Positions 42,547-53,033 are shown, counted from the first letter of the stretch. The stretch is 64,000 nucleotides of DNA from Maledivibacter sp. (GCA_025210375.1 JAOASB010000012.1:1-64000), one strand, 5' to 3'. Numbers and translations are program-made. The notes: generated by a model not told the origin, from the letters alone.

Positions 42547-43104
42547 AAATTTTTGAAATTCCCAAGGAGTATAAATACCAATTAAATAATGAAAATTAAT
42601 GTCTTACTTCTTTCATTTTATTGAATATATATTAAATGTTTTCCTAAGATTTTGTTATAAATTAGATAAGGTCATATTTTTTAGAAAAAATCCGTTAATA
42701 TTTTGAAACCACTGGTCTGGAAATAATAACCGTACTAAAGTATTAAGTTTTTGATAATAATATTAATAATAATTAAAAACCTGTACATACTAGTCGTTTC
42801 AATGGATATAGCCTGTGTAAAATTGTACCACCATTTAAACTATTGCTTTTTCAAGTGAATTTATTTATTATAGTTATTGTCAACAAAATGCGACAAATGC
42901 CATCATATGATCATAATTGTTTGAAAATTCAAGTCATTTGATATATAACAAATCAAAAAACAATTTCTCAGAAAAAGCTATTTCCATTGTATTAAAAATC
43001 TATTGGATTGAATTTTTAAAGATTGTTTAATTTAGCTAAAATTTATAGGGGACCCTTAAAATTTAATATTTAGTAAAAAAATTATTTTTAGGGAGGAAAA
43101 CGTT
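42547..43104. other. AT-rich intergenic region before dppA
   Basis: About 560 bases with no gene, tRNA or repeat recognised. Carries the dppA promoter region; no confident -35/-10 pair was picked. RBS TAGGGAGG lies at the right edge. Confidence 0.4.
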
Positions 43105-44652
43105 ATGCTAAGAAATAAAAAAATCATAATGATTTTGTCAGCAGTAATGGTTTTTGCTTTAGTTTTAACTGCATGTGGCACAAAACCAGCTGAAGAAGGA
43201 AACCCAAGTGGAGATAAAGTGGAAAAGGATAATTTAGTTATTGCTCAAGGTGCAGATGCAAAATCCCTTGATCCCCATTCTACAAATGACCAACCATCTT
43301 CAAGGGTAAGCAAGCAAATTTATAATACTTTAGTTGAGTCAACTGTGGATATGGAATTAGTACCTGGTTTAGCTGAAAGTTGGAATCAAGTAGATGAAAC
43401 TACTTGGGAATTCAACATAAGAAAAGGTGTTAAATTCCACAATGGAGAAGAATTAAAAGCAAGTGACGTTAAATTCTCAATAGATAGAATGTTAGCATCT
43501 AAAAAAGTAGCCCATATAGTTGAGGCTATAGAATCCGTTGAAGTGGCAGATGATTATAAAGTTATTGTAAAAACTGCTGAGCCCTTCGGACCACTTTTAG
43601 CTCATTTATCCCATACTGCAACTTCAATTGTTAATGAGAAAGCTGTAACAGAAGCTGGAGAGAACTATGGACAAAATCCAGTGGGAACTGGCCCATTTAA
43701 GTTTACAAGTTGGGATGCTGGGGACAAGATAACTTTAGAAAGATTCGATGAATACTATAAGGGTGCAGCTAATGTTAAGACTGTTGTTTTCAGAAACATT
43801 ACTGAAGGAACCAACAGAACAATTGGACTTGAGACAGGTGAATTAGATATAGCCTATGAAATCGAACCAATCGATAAAGATAGAGTAGCAAATCATGAAA
43901 GTCTACAATTAATTGAAGGGCCTTCACTATCAATGAATTATATTGGTATGAACAATCAAAAAGAGCCATTCAACAACGATAAAGTTAGAAAAGCAATTAA
44001 TTATGCAATTGATGTTGATGAAATTATCACAGCCGTTGAAAATAATGCAGCTCAATTAGCAAATTCACCAATAGGACCTAGAGTTTTTGCACATAATGAT
44101 GCTATAAATGCATATGAATATAATCCAGAAAAAGCTAAAGAATTATTAAAAGAAGCTGGGTATGAAAACGGATTTAAGACTACAATCTGGACAAATGATA
44201 GTCCAGTAAGAATGCAAATTGCTCAAATAGTACAAGCTAAATTAAAGGATATAGGAATCGAAGTTGTGATCGAGCCACTAGAGTGGGGAAGTTACTTAGA
44301 GAGAACTTCTAAGGGTGAACATGACATGTTTATTCTTGGATGGGTTACTGTAACAGCAGATCCTGATTACGGACTATACGCATTATACCACAGTACACAA
44401 CAGGGTGGAGCAGGTAACAGAAACTTCTACGCTAATGAAGAAGTAGATAAGCTTCTAGAAGAAGGTAGAACAGCTATAGATTCTGAAAAAAGAGCTGAGG
44501 CCTATAAGAAAGCTCAGGAAATCATAGTAGACAATGCGCCAGATGTACTGTTATACTACAAGACTCAAAATGTTGGAGCCCAAAAATCTGTTAAAGGATT
44601 TGAATTACATCCAGCAGGACACCACAGTGTTTATGGTGTAAGCTTCGAGTAG
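43105..44652 (+). CDS. dppA: Peptide-binding lipoprotein, SBP family 5 (DppA-like)
   Basis: 515 residues. The lipoprotein signal ends in LTAC (Cys 24). The SBP_bac_5 domain has NLVIAQGADAKSLDPHST, PGLAESWNQVDETTWEFNIR, KGVKFHNGEE and YALYHSTQQGGAGNRNFYAN. It is clearly a different subfamily from the three OppA paralogues and matches the DppA/AppA-like group. It heads its own transporter operon. The hairpin directly after it probably lets the binding protein be made in excess over the downstream membrane components. Peptide length preference is uncertain, so Dpp naming is provisional. Confidence 0.92.
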   Translation: MLRNKKIIMILSAVMVFALVLTACGTKPAEEGNPSGDKVEKDNLVIAQGADAKSLDPHSTNDQPSSRVSKQIYNTLVESTVDMELVPGLAESWNQVDETTWEFNIRKGVKFHNGEELKASDVKFSIDRMLASKKVAHIVEAIESVEVADDYKVIVKTAEPFGPLLAHLSHTATSIVNEKAVTEAGENYGQNPVGTGPFKFTSWDAGDKITLERFDEYYKGAANVKTVVFRNITEGTNRTIGLETGELDIAYEIEPIDKDRVANHESLQLIEGPSLSMNYIGMNNQKEPFNNDKVRKAINYAIDVDEIITAVENNAAQLANSPIGPRVFAHNDAINAYEYNPEKAKELLKEAGYENGFKTTIWTNDSPVRMQIAQIVQAKLKDIGIEVVIEPLEWGSYLERTSKGEHDMFILGWVTVTADPDYGLYALYHSTQQGGAGNRNFYANEEVDKLLEEGRTAIDSEKRAEAYKKAQEIIVDNAPDVLLYYKTQNVGAQKSVKGFELHPAGHHSVYGVSFE

Positions 44653-44693
44653 TATTAATAAGTTAAATGTAATTCTATGATAATTAAATAATA

Positions 44694-44721
44694 AAAAGTA
44701 GGACCCTAGGGTCCTACTTTT
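44694..44721 (+). terminator. Palindromic (partial) terminator between dppA and dppB
   Basis: AAAAGTAGGACCC pairs with GGGTCCTACTTTT. Its position after the binding-protein gene is typical for read-through attenuation. Confidence 0.85.
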
Positions 44722-44881
44722 ACTTTGAAGAAGAAAAATTACAGAAAGTTAATTTCGTATACAAAAACGTAATAATTTATTAGATGTTCGCTTTTACAAA
44801 TTAATATTGGATATATATGTATATCCAAGTTGAGTTTTAAAAGCGAGTATCTTAATTGTAAAATTTGAAGGGAGGACAACA

Positions 44882-45811
44882 ATGAGTAAGTATATATTAA
44901 AAAGACTATTACTTCTTATACCAGTACTATTAGGTGTTACATTTATAGTTTTTACAATCATGTCACTTACACCTGGTGATCCTGCACAGCTAATGCTTGG
45001 AGAAAGTGCGCCACCGGAAGCAGTTCAGGAGCTTAGATCAGAAATGGGATTAGATGATCCATTCTTTGTACAATATTTTAGATTTGTTGGTAATGCAATG
45101 AAGGGTGATTTTGGTAGATCCTATGCAACTAAAAGAGAAGTGTTTTCCGAAATATTTGCAAGATTCCCTAATACTTTGATATTAGCAGCAGTTGGTGTAG
45201 CTATAGCCGTTGCCATCGGTATACCTGTTGGTATAATATCAGCCACCAAACAGTACTCATTGATGGATAGTATAAGTATGATTGCAGCATTACTTGGGGT
45301 GTCTATGCCAAACTTTTGGCTAGGGATGATGCTTATACTGGTATTCTCTGTTGGACTAGGATGGCTTCCATTTGCGGGATTTGAAAGTGCCAAAAGTATA
45401 ATCTTACCAGCAATAACTTTGGGAACAGGAGCGGCGGCGATTATAACGCGTATGACTCGTTCCTCAATGCTTGAGGTTATAAGACAAGACTACATCAGGA
45501 CTGCAAGGGCCAAGGGTGTGGCTGAGAAAAAGGTTGTCAATAAACATGCTCTTAAAAACGCGCTTATTCCTGTTATCACTGTAGTTGGTCTACAGTTTGG
45601 ATATTTACTAGGGGGAGCAGTTTTAACGGAGACAGTCTTTTCATGGCCAGGGGTAGGTAGATTGCTAGTTGAAGCTATTAGACAAAAAGATACCCCTACA
45701 GTTTTAGCTTCAGTGGTTTTCATGGCTACAACTTTCAGTTTTGTTAACTTACTAGTTGATATATTATATGCATATGTTGATCCAAGAATTAAATCTCAAT
45801 ATAGCAAGTAA
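44882..45811 (+). CDS. dppB: Peptide ABC transporter permease DppB
   Basis: 309 residues from ATG 44882 behind GGGAGG. BPD_transp_1 permease: LLLIPVLLGVTFIVFTIMSL as first helix, LTPGDPAQLMLGESA loop, EAA motif RTARAKGVAEKKVVNKHALK and C-terminal YVDPRIKSQYSK. It forms the translocation pore with DppC. It shares architecture with OppB at 19840 but is only moderately similar. First gene after the dppA hairpin. Confidence 0.95.
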   Translation: MSKYILKRLLLLIPVLLGVTFIVFTIMSLTPGDPAQLMLGESAPPEAVQELRSEMGLDDPFFVQYFRFVGNAMKGDFGRSYATKREVFSEIFARFPNTLILAAVGVAIAVAIGIPVGIISATKQYSLMDSISMIAALLGVSMPNFWLGMMLILVFSVGLGWLPFAGFESAKSIILPAITLGTGAAAIITRMTRSSMLEVIRQDYIRTARAKGVAEKKVVNKHALKNALIPVITVVGLQFGYLLGGAVLTETVFSWPGVGRLLVEAIRQKDTPTVLASVVFMATTFSFVNLLVDILYAYVDPRIKSQYSK

Positions 45812-45836
45812 TTTTATTTGAAAAGGAGGTATAAAG

Positions 45837-46739
45837 ATGGCTTCAAATATAGGGCAAGGAACAGTGGCTGCTGTAAAGAAGAAAAATAAAAAAAGAAGTC
45901 AATGGGCTGAAGTATGGAGAAGATTAAAGAAAAATAAAATGGCTATGCTAGGCTTAGCCATATTAACTATATTAGTGTTAGCAGCAATATTTGCGGATTT
46001 TATAGCCGATTATGATGATGTGGTTGTTAGTATGGATCTTACAAATAAATTAAAGGGACCAAGTGCTGACCACTGGTTTGGGACTGACGAATTTGGTAGA
46101 GATATTTTTGCTAGAATGGTACATGGAGCTAGAGTATCCCTTAAGGTTGGTATTTTAGCTGTAGGTATATCTATAATAATAGGGGGTTCCCTAGGTGCGG
46201 TAGCAGGTTATTATGGTGGAAAACTGGATAATACAGTAATGAGAATTATGGATATTTTTCTAGCAATTCCTAGTATTCTTTTAGCCATTGCTATAGTTTC
46301 GGCTTTGGGACCGAGTCTCATGAACCTAATGATTGCCATTAGTGTATCTTCGGTACCCACCTATGCAAGGATAGTTAGAGCCTCAGTGCTTTCAATTAGA
46401 GATCAAGAATTTATCGAGGCTGCCAAGGCCATAGGGGCCAAGGACCTTAGAATAATCCTAAAACATATAATTCCAAATGCGTTGGCACCGGTTATAGTTC
46501 AGGGTACTTTAGGTGTTGCGAGTGCTATTCTTTCAACGGCGGGACTTAGCTTTATAGGGCTTGGGATACAGCCACCGGCACCGGAGTGGGGAGCAATGCT
46601 GGCAACGGGGAGACCTTATTTGAGATATGCATGGCACGTAACTACTTTCCCAGGACTTGCTATTATGATTACAATATTAGCCCTTAATCTTGTAGGTGAT
46701 GGTTTGAGGGATGCATTAGATCCAAGATTAAAGCAGTAA
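45837..46739 (+). CDS. dppC: Peptide ABC transporter permease DppC
   Basis: 300 residues from ATG 45837 behind AAAGGAGG. N-terminal basic segment then six helices; HWFGTDEFGRDIFARMVHGAR leads into the transmembrane domain and EAAKAIGAKDLRIILKHIIP is the ATPase-docking loop. It lacks the long insertion found in OppC at 20779. C-terminus DALDPRLKQ is typical. Confidence 0.95.
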   Translation: MASNIGQGTVAAVKKKNKKRSQWAEVWRRLKKNKMAMLGLAILTILVLAAIFADFIADYDDVVVSMDLTNKLKGPSADHWFGTDEFGRDIFARMVHGARVSLKVGILAVGISIIIGGSLGAVAGYYGGKLDNTVMRIMDIFLAIPSILLAIAIVSALGPSLMNLMIAISVSSVPTYARIVRASVLSIRDQEFIEAAKAIGAKDLRIILKHIIPNALAPVIVQGTLGVASAILSTAGLSFIGLGIQPPAPEWGAMLATGRPYLRYAWHVTTFPGLAIMITILALNLVGDGLRDALDPRLKQ

Positions 46740-46778
46740 TTTATAGAGGAAAATCATTCTTAGGAGGGAGTGAAAAAA

Positions 46779-47771
46779 ATGAGCAAAAAAGAGCTTTTAA
46801 ATATAGAAGACTTAACTATTCATTATATAACAGAAGACGGTACGGTAAATGCCGTTAATAATATAGATGTAAAACTTAATAAAGGCGAAACCCTAGGCTT
46901 AGTTGGAGAAACTGGTGCGGGTAAAACAACTACAGCACTTGGAATAATGAGACTAATACCAAATCCTCCAGGGAAAATAATGAGCGGGAAAATTGAATTT
47001 GAAGGTAAAGATTTATTAAATGTTCCAGAAGAGGAAATGAGAATGACTAGGGGAAATAAAATATCAATGATTTTTCAGGACCCTATGACTTCTTTAAATC
47101 CCGTTATGACAGTTGGTGAACAGATTTCTGAGGTTATAGAAATTCACCAGGATTTAAATAAACAAGAGGCAATGAAAAAAGCAGAAGAGATGCTTGAGCT
47201 TGTTGGTATCCCAGGGGGAAGGGTAAACGATTATCCACACCAATTTTCAGGGGGTATGAAGCAAAGGGTGGTTATTGCTATATCACTTGCATGTAATCCC
47301 CAGCTTCTTATTGCAGATGAGCCAACTACAGCATTAGACGTTACTATTCAAGCTCAGGTTCTTGATTTAATGAACAATCTAAAGAAAGAATTTAATACCG
47401 CAATGATATTGATTACCCATGACCTAGGAGTTGTGTCAGAGGTTTGTGATAAGGTAGCTATAATGTATGCAGGTGAGATTATTGAAACCGCAACACTGGA
47501 GCAGTTGTTTGAGAATCCTAGACATCCTTATACATTAGGATTATTTGGTTCTATTCCAAACTTAGATGAAGAAACCGATAGATTGAAACCCATAAAAGGT
47601 TTAATGCCGGACCCTACTAATCTTCCTACAGGTTGTAAATTTCATCCTAGATGTCCATATGCTACGGATATATGTTCTAAACAATCACCAAAGGACACTG
47701 AAATCCAAGGTGGACATAGGGTTAAATGTTTAATATATGAAGGTCTTGTAGATGCGGAGGTGAAAAGATAA
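46779..47771 (+). CDS. dppD: Peptide ABC transporter ATP-binding protein DppD
   Basis: 330 residues from ATG 46779, nine bases after AGGAGGGAG; GTG 46770 overlaps the ribosome binding site. Walker [20 protein letters not shown], signature FSGGMKQR, Walker [13 protein letters not shown] and LITHDLG are intact. The C-terminal extension has CKFHPRCPYATDICSK and a further Cys, the possible iron-sulfur motif. It is coupled to dppF by a TAATG overlap. Confidence 0.95.
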   Translation: MSKKELLNIEDLTIHYITEDGTVNAVNNIDVKLNKGETLGLVGETGAGKTTTALGIMRLIPNPPGKIMSGKIEFEGKDLLNVPEEEMRMTRGNKISMIFQDPMTSLNPVMTVGEQISEVIEIHQDLNKQEAMKKAEEMLELVGIPGGRVNDYPHQFSGGMKQRVVIAISLACNPQLLIADEPTTALDVTIQAQVLDLMNNLKKEFNTAMILITHDLGVVSEVCDKVAIMYAGEIIETATLEQLFENPRHPYTLGLFGSIPNLDEETDRLKPIKGLMPDPTNLPTGCKFHPRCPYATDICSKQSPKDTEIQGGHRVKCLIYEGLVDAEVKR

Positions 47772-48733
47772 TGGCTGATAAAATATTAGAAGTAAGAAAT
47801 TTAAAGAAACACTTTAAGACTCCTAAGGGAATGCTACATGCAGTAGATGGAGTGGACTTTTCTATAGAAAGTGGTAAGACTCTTGGTATAGTCGGTGAGT
47901 CTGGTTGTGGAAAGTCAACTACGGGTAGAGTTGTGTTGAGACTTCTAGAGGCTACGGATGGAGACATTATCTTTGAAGGTAAGAATATTAGAATGTTCGA
48001 TAAAAAACAATTGAGGGAACTTCGTAGAGAAATGCAAATAATCTTTCAAGACCCCTTTGCATCTTTAAATCCAAGGATGACTGTTAGTGAGATCATTGGA
48101 GAACCGTTAATAATTCATGGTATTACTAAAAACAAAAATGAGCTTAGCAAAAAAGTTTCAGAGCTTATGGATACGGTTGGATTAGCTGATAGACTTGTAA
48201 ATGCTTATCCTCATGAGCTTGATGGTGGAAGAAGGCAAAGGATAGGTATTGCCAGGGCACTTTCCTTAAACCCTAAATTTATAGTATGTGATGAACCAGT
48301 ATCTGCCCTTGACGTTTCTATTCAGGCACAGGTACTAAATCTAATGCAGGATTTACAAAAAGAATTAGGACTTACTTATATGTTCATAACCCACGATTTA
48401 TCAGTGGTTAAACATTTTTCAGATGATATAGCGGTTATGTACCTTGGACAACTGGTTGAAAAAGCACCTGCAAGAGAACTGTTCAAGAATCCAGTTCATC
48501 CATATACAAAGGCATTACTTTCAGCTATTCCTGTACCAAGCTTAAAAAACAAAAAAGAAAGAATAATCCTTAAGGGCGAGATCACATCTCCAGTTAATCC
48601 TAAGCCAGGATGTAGATTTGCTAAAAGATGTCCCCATGCAGATAAATGTACAAATGCAAATTCACAACCTGTATTAAAGGATATTGGAAATGAGCATTAT
48701 GTGGCTTGCCATATGGTAGATAAATTTATATAG
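47771..48733 (+). CDS. dppF: Peptide ABC transporter ATP-binding protein DppF
   Basis: 320 residues. Walker [24 protein letters not shown], Walker B FIVCDEPVSALDVS and FITHDLSVVKH are intact. The ABC signature is LDGGRRQR, not the usual LSGGQRQR; this Ser-to-Asp variant recurs in Firmicute DppF-like proteins as far as I recall, so activity is expected in the heterodimer. The C-terminal Cys cluster (GCRFAKRCPHADKC) is present. Last gene of the importer operon, followed by a terminator. Confidence 0.94.
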   Translation: MADKILEVRNLKKHFKTPKGMLHAVDGVDFSIESGKTLGIVGESGCGKSTTGRVVLRLLEATDGDIIFEGKNIRMFDKKQLRELRREMQIIFQDPFASLNPRMTVSEIIGEPLIIHGITKNKNELSKKVSELMDTVGLADRLVNAYPHELDGGRRQRIGIARALSLNPKFIVCDEPVSALDVSIQAQVLNLMQDLQKELGLTYMFITHDLSVVKHFSDDIAVMYLGQLVEKAPARELFKNPVHPYTKALLSAIPVPSLKNKKERIILKGEITSPVNPKPGCRFAKRCPHADKCTNANSQPVLKDIGNEHYVACHMVDKFI

Positions 48734-48748
48734 TATAAACGATAAAAT

Positions 48749-48787
48749 AATAGGGGTGTCTTTGAAGACATCCCTATTATTTATTTT
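48749..48787 (+). terminator. Terminator of the dpp operon
   Basis: AATAGGGGTGTCTT pairs with AAGACATCCCTATT (one G-U), then ATTTATTTTT. Confidence 0.88.
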
Positions 48788-48931
48788 TGACAATACCCAT
48801 GGTGTAATCATATATACAAACCCCTTGAAACTATTGATAAAATATTCTGAATATGTTAATATAACTTAACAAACATCGGGTTAAAATTAAATAGGAGGAA
48901 GATATTGTTGATTTTAAGAGGGGGTGAAACT

Positions 48932-51019
48932 ATGTTAAATTTCAGGAATGTCAAAGCTAAGGATTTAATGGATAAGTCCATAAAGGGTTTAGATGAGAAT
49001 TCATCTATTAAAAAAGCGGCTGAGTATATAATTGAGAATAGGGTCGATAATGTACCTATTATAGATGAACATAATATATTGCAAGGTATATTACATAAAC
49101 AAAAAATCCTTAATAGAATTAATAAACAGGATTTTTTTTCAAGAAAGCTAAGGGATATGTCCTTTAGAGATTGCTTAGACAATTGTATAGGGAAGGAAGA
49201 CCCAGCAAACATTATATATAATAAGAAGCATGGGGAGCTTTTTGTCGTAGATGAAGAAAATAGATTATGCGGAGTATTAAAGAAGTTTAAATATCTTTCA
49301 GAAGAGTTGAACTTTCTTTTGCTGAGCATTAATTCTATCATTGAATCTACCAATCATGCCATAATTGCTATTGATAAGGATTCAAATATTATTATGTTTA
49401 ATAATGTTGCTGAACATATTTTAGGAATTAAAGCCAGTGAAGCCTTAGGGAAAAGAATTAATGATGTACTGTCTGCATCCCAGCTGCCCGATGTAATTGA
49501 GGATAGAAAAACCCATATCAATTCCCTAATACATATAAGTGGAAAGAAAATTATTACTAATAGGGCACCTATAATAAAAAATGGTGAAATTTTGGGAGCT
49601 ATAGCCCTGTTTTTTGATGTGACCGAGCATGATAATCTATTAAAGGAGCTTGAGGAACAGAAAAATGTTTCCCAAGTTCTCAATACCATATTAGAAACTG
49701 TATATGATGGCATATTGGTTGTTGATAAAGAGGGCTATATCACCATGATTAGCAAAACCTATGAAATGTTTCTAGAGGTCGAGGGTCAAGACGTTATTGG
49801 TAAGCATGTAACAAAGGTAATAGAAAATACAAGAATGCATATTGTAGTAAAAACTGGTATACCTGAAATAGCAGATATACAGAAAATTAAAGGAAGCTAT
49901 ATGGTTGCTTCTAGAATACCCATAGTAAAAAATGGAGAAGTAGTAGGGGCTGTTGGAAAAGTTCTTTTTAGGAATGTGGACGATTTAAATGATTTGTATA
50001 AAAAGATCAGCCTCATGGAACAGGAAATAGAGGAATATAAGGGGGAGCTGAAAAATATAAATAGGGCTAAATATACATTTGCAAATATTATAGGTGTAAG
50101 TAAAAGGATATCAGAGACCAAGAGGTTAGCCCGGAGAGCTTCTCATACAGATTCAAATGTATTGATATTAGGAGAAAGTGGAACAGGTAAGGAGCTATTG
50201 GCCCATGCCATTCATAATGAGAGTAGTAGAAGCTTTGGCCCTTTTATAAGGGTTAATTGTGCAGCAATACCTTCAGAATTATTGGAATCAGAACTGTTCG
50301 GCTACGAAGAAGGTGCATTTACTGGAGCTAAAAAGGGAGGGAAAATAGGGAAATTTGAATTGGCTAATGGTGGAACAATATTCCTTGATGAAATCGGAGA
50401 TATGCCCTTATCCATGCAGTCAAAATTATTGAGAGTAATACAAGAAAGAGAAATAGAGAGGGTTGGAGCATCGGTGGCAAAAAGAATATATGTTAGGATA
50501 ATTGCTGCTACCAATAAGAATCTTGAAGAAATGATAGCAAAGGGTGAATATAGGGAGGATATTTATTATAGACTTAATGTATTTACCATTTTTGTTCCAG
50601 CGTTAAGGGATAGACCTGAGGATATTGTTCCTCTGAGTAAATATTTTCTTAGTAATTTAGACAATAAATATCATAAAAACATAGAAAAAATTTCCCGTAA
50701 AGCCATGAACTATTTAGTAAAATACACATGGCCAGGAAATGCCAGAGAACTTGAAAATGTCATTGAAAGAGCAATGAATCTGGTTGATATGGGTGCTTCT
50801 ATTGATGTAGAACATTTACCGGAAAAGATTATTGGCAATCAATATAGTAATAATATTAAAAATCTAAAGGATATTTTATCAAAGGCCGAAAAAGAAGCAA
50901 TAGTAGAGAGTATGAGAATCACTAATGGTAACAAAACAAAGGCTGCTAGTTTGCTTGGAATAGGGCGGACGACATTATATGAAAAATTAGAAAAATATGG
51001 TCTGAAAAATATATCATAG
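48932..51019 (+). CDS. Sigma-54-dependent transcriptional activator with CBS and PAS domains
   Basis: 695 residues from ATG 48932 (AGAGGGGGTGA upstream). A TTG at 48905, nine codons earlier and with its own AGGAGG site, is a real alternative. An N-terminal CBS pair (about 5-130; [30 protein letters not shown]), two PAS domains (about 135-245 and 250-365), an AAA+ domain (about 385-625) and a Fis-type HTH (about 655-692) are present. Walker A GESGTGKE, the sigma-54 contact loop GAFTGA and Walker [13 protein letters not shown] are all intact, so it should open sigma-54 promoters. It is directly upstream of the CoA-transferase/permease genes, which carry such a promoter. Confidence 0.94.
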   Translation: MLNFRNVKAKDLMDKSIKGLDENSSIKKAAEYIIENRVDNVPIIDEHNILQGILHKQKILNRINKQDFFSRKLRDMSFRDCLDNCIGKEDPANIIYNKKHGELFVVDEENRLCGVLKKFKYLSEELNFLLLSINSIIESTNHAIIAIDKDSNIIMFNNVAEHILGIKASEALGKRINDVLSASQLPDVIEDRKTHINSLIHISGKKIITNRAPIIKNGEILGAIALFFDVTEHDNLLKELEEQKNVSQVLNTILETVYDGILVVDKEGYITMISKTYEMFLEVEGQDVIGKHVTKVIENTRMHIVVKTGIPEIADIQKIKGSYMVASRIPIVKNGEVVGAVGKVLFRNVDDLNDLYKKISLMEQEIEEYKGELKNINRAKYTFANIIGVSKRISETKRLARRASHTDSNVLILGESGTGKELLAHAIHNESSRSFGPFIRVNCAAIPSELLESELFGYEEGAFTGAKKGGKIGKFELANGGTIFLDEIGDMPLSMQSKLLRVIQEREIERVGASVAKRIYVRIIAATNKNLEEMIAKGEYREDIYYRLNVFTIFVPALRDRPEDIVPLSKYFLSNLDNKYHKNIEKISRKAMNYLVKYTWPGNARELENVIERAMNLVDMGASIDVEHLPEKIIGNQYSNNIKNLKDILSKAEKEAIVESMRITNGNKTKAASLLGIGRTTLYEKLEKYGLKNIS

Positions 51020-51118
51020 AACAATCTGTAGAAAAAGTGTTTGTTTAACTGAACATATTCATAATACTACCAAAATATAGTCCGAGAATCAGTACAATAA
51101 CTATATAAATGAGAATCC

Positions 51119-51140
51119 TATGTTCGAAAATCCAAACATA
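51119..51140. promoter_or_regulatory. Candidate upstream activator site
   Basis: TATGTT-N10-AACATA forms an inverted repeat about 100 bases before the -24/-12 promoter. GAACATA also occurs at 51051-51057, inverse to TATGTTC at 51119-51125. Distance and symmetry suit an enhancer-binding-protein site; this is inference only. Confidence 0.35.
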
Positions 51141-51182
51141 AAAACTCTAATGAAACTTCTTTTGTTTTGTTAGAGTTTTTTT
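51141..51182 (+). terminator. Terminator after the sigma-54 activator gene
   Basis: AAAACTCTAA pairs with TTAGAGTTTT, followed by T residues. Confidence 0.8.
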
Positions 51183-51240
51183 ATGTTGCCCTTTTGCCCT
51201 CTACTCATATCATAATATGATATTTATGTAAAAAATAAAC

Positions 51241-51256
51241 TGGCATGTAATTTGCA
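51241..51256 (+). promoter_or_regulatory. Sigma-54 (-24/-12) promoter
   Basis: TGGCATGTAATTTGCA matches the consensus TGGCAC-N5-TTGCW at all but one position, with GG (51242-51243) and GC (51254-51255) separated by exactly 10 bases. It is the only such match noticed in the window and lies between a sigma-54 activator gene and the CoA-transferase gene. Confidence 0.82.
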
Positions 51257-51360
51257 TAATTGTATTTTTAGATATAGAAAACTAACTTTATAGGGTTTGT
51301 ATAGTGAAGCTTAATTAATACATATCAAATACTCAGTGTTTTTTGGAAGTTTTTGATGGA

Positions 51361-51392
51361 TATAAATTAAGGTTTCTACTTGAATTCCTATG
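51361..51392 (+). repeat. Diverged copy of the 32-bp motif in the CoA-transferase leader
   Basis: Begins TATAAATTAAGGTTTCTACT and ends TCCTATG; 24 of 32 bases match 39799-39830. Its left flank (51313-51360) also resembles 19488-19523 at about two bases in three. It lies in the 5' leader, just before the ribosome binding site. Confidence 0.5.
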
Positions 51393-51413
51393 GTGTGGAA
51401 GGGAGGATTTAAT

Positions 51414-52967
51414 TTGAATTCAAAAGTAATGCCTGCCGCCAGGGCAATTGCTATGATCAAGGATGGGGATATGGTGGCTAGCGGTGGATTTGTTGGTAAC
51501 TGCCATCCCGAAGAATTAACATCAGCACTAAAAAAACGTTTTCTTGAGAAGGGGACACCTAAAAATCTTAGTTTGGTTTATGCTGCTGGACAAGGTGATA
51601 GTAAGGACAAAGGACTGAATCATCTTGGACATGAGGGGTTAGTAAAAAAGGTTGTTGGAGGACACTGGGGATTAGCACCTAAGCTACAGAAATTAGCATT
51701 GGAGAATAAAATTGAGGCATATAATTTACCCCAAGGTGTAATAACCCACTTGTTTAGGGATATTGCCGCCGGCAAACCTGGTACAATCACCCACGTAGGA
51801 TTAAAAACCTTTGTTGACCCTAGAATTGAGGGAGGAAAAATAAATGATGTTACTAAAGAAGATATAGTTAAACTGATAGAATTAGAGGGAAAAGAATATC
51901 TGTTTTACAAAGCATTTCCAATAGATGTAGCTTTGATAAGAGCTACATATGCCGATGAAATCGGCAACGCCACCATGGAAAAGGAGGCGGTTTCTTTAGA
52001 GGTAACATCCATGGCTCAAGCAGTTAAGAACTCAGGGGGTATCGTAATTTTACAGGTTGAAAAGGTAGTGAAGAGGGGAAGCTTAGATCCAAAGTTGGTA
52101 AAGATACCAGGAATATATGTTGATGCCATTGTTATATCTAATCCAGAGAACCATATGCAGACCTTTAAAGAGCAATATAATCCGGCTTATACGGGAGCAA
52201 TAAGGGAACCCGATGGAGCGTTAGAAGAGCTTGAGCTTGATGCAAGGAAAGTAATCGCAAGAAGAGCCGCCATGGAGCTTATACCAAATGGTGTAACAAA
52301 CCTAGGAATAGGGATGCCTGAAGGGATAGCCCTGGTTGCGAGTGAAGAGGGTATTGATAGGGAAATGGACTTGACAATAGAATCGGGACCTATTGGAGGA
52401 ATACCAGCTGGGGGATTAAGCTTTGGAGCGGCAACTAATCCCGAAGCAATAATCGATCAGCCCTATCAGTTTGATTTTTATGATGGTGGTGGTCTAGATG
52501 TAGCATTTTTAGGATTAGCCCAATGTGACAAGTACGGAAATATCAATGTTAGTAAATTTGGGCCTAAGATAGCTGGATGTGGGGGATTTATTAATATTAC
52601 TCAGAATGCCAAAAAGGTGGTATATTGCGGCACTTTTACTGCAGGTGGATTAAGCTTAGAAATATTAGATGGAAAGCTTATCATAGAACAAGAGGGAAGA
52701 ATTAAGAAATTCACAGATCATGTGGAGCAAATAACCTTTAGTGGAAATTATGCTGCTGAGAATGGACAAAGGGTTATATATATAACTGAAAGAGCCGTCT
52801 TCGAGCTTTCTAAGGAGGGTATGGTTTTAATTGAAGTAGCACCGGGAGTAGATTTAAAGAAGGATATACTAGGTCTTATGGAGTTTGAACCAATTATTGC
52901 TGATAATTTAAAGCTAATGGATATGAGAATTTTTAAAGATGAACCTATGAATTTGAAAATAGATTAA
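51414..52967 (+). CDS. Acyl-CoA:acid CoA-transferase, family I (fused alpha and beta subunits)
   Basis: 517 residues from TTG 51414, eight bases after GGGAGG; ATG 51390 has no RBS. The fused-subunit layout and length match propionate/acetate-type CoA-transferases. The alpha half opens with [20 protein letters not shown]. The beta half has [14 protein letters not shown] and [20 protein letters not shown], with the catalytic Glu near residue 323 that forms the glutamyl-CoA intermediate. It transfers CoA between short acyl-CoA and free acids in the cytosol. It is expressed from the sigma-54 promoter and followed after 66 bases by a GntP-type permease, so it probably activates the imported acid. 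The exact acid is unknown. Confidence 0.92.
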   Translation: MNSKVMPAARAIAMIKDGDMVASGGFVGNCHPEELTSALKKRFLEKGTPKNLSLVYAAGQGDSKDKGLNHLGHEGLVKKVVGGHWGLAPKLQKLALENKIEAYNLPQGVITHLFRDIAAGKPGTITHVGLKTFVDPRIEGGKINDVTKEDIVKLIELEGKEYLFYKAFPIDVALIRATYADEIGNATMEKEAVSLEVTSMAQAVKNSGGIVILQVEKVVKRGSLDPKLVKIPGIYVDAIVISNPENHMQTFKEQYNPAYTGAIREPDGALEELELDARKVIARRAAMELIPNGVTNLGIGMPEGIALVASEEGIDREMDLTIESGPIGGIPAGGLSFGAATNPEAIIDQPYQFDFYDGGGLDVAFLGLAQCDKYGNINVSKFGPKIAGCGGFINITQNAKKVVYCGTFTAGGLSLEILDGKLIIEQEGRIKKFTDHVEQITFSGNYAAENGQRVIYITERAVFELSKEGMVLIEVAPGVDLKKDILGLMEFEPIIADNLKLMDMRIFKDEPMNLKID

Positions 52968-53033
52968 GAGGAAAGAGTGTATAAACAATAGATTTTTGTA
53001 CTAATTATTGAATTAGAAAAAGGAGGGTATTGA

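Noticed and set aside
43105-44652. Nickel- or other metal-binding function for the second family 5 binding protein
   Set aside because: Its partner ATPases and permeases are of the general peptide type and no metal-chelate features stand out, so peptide binding is the simpler call.
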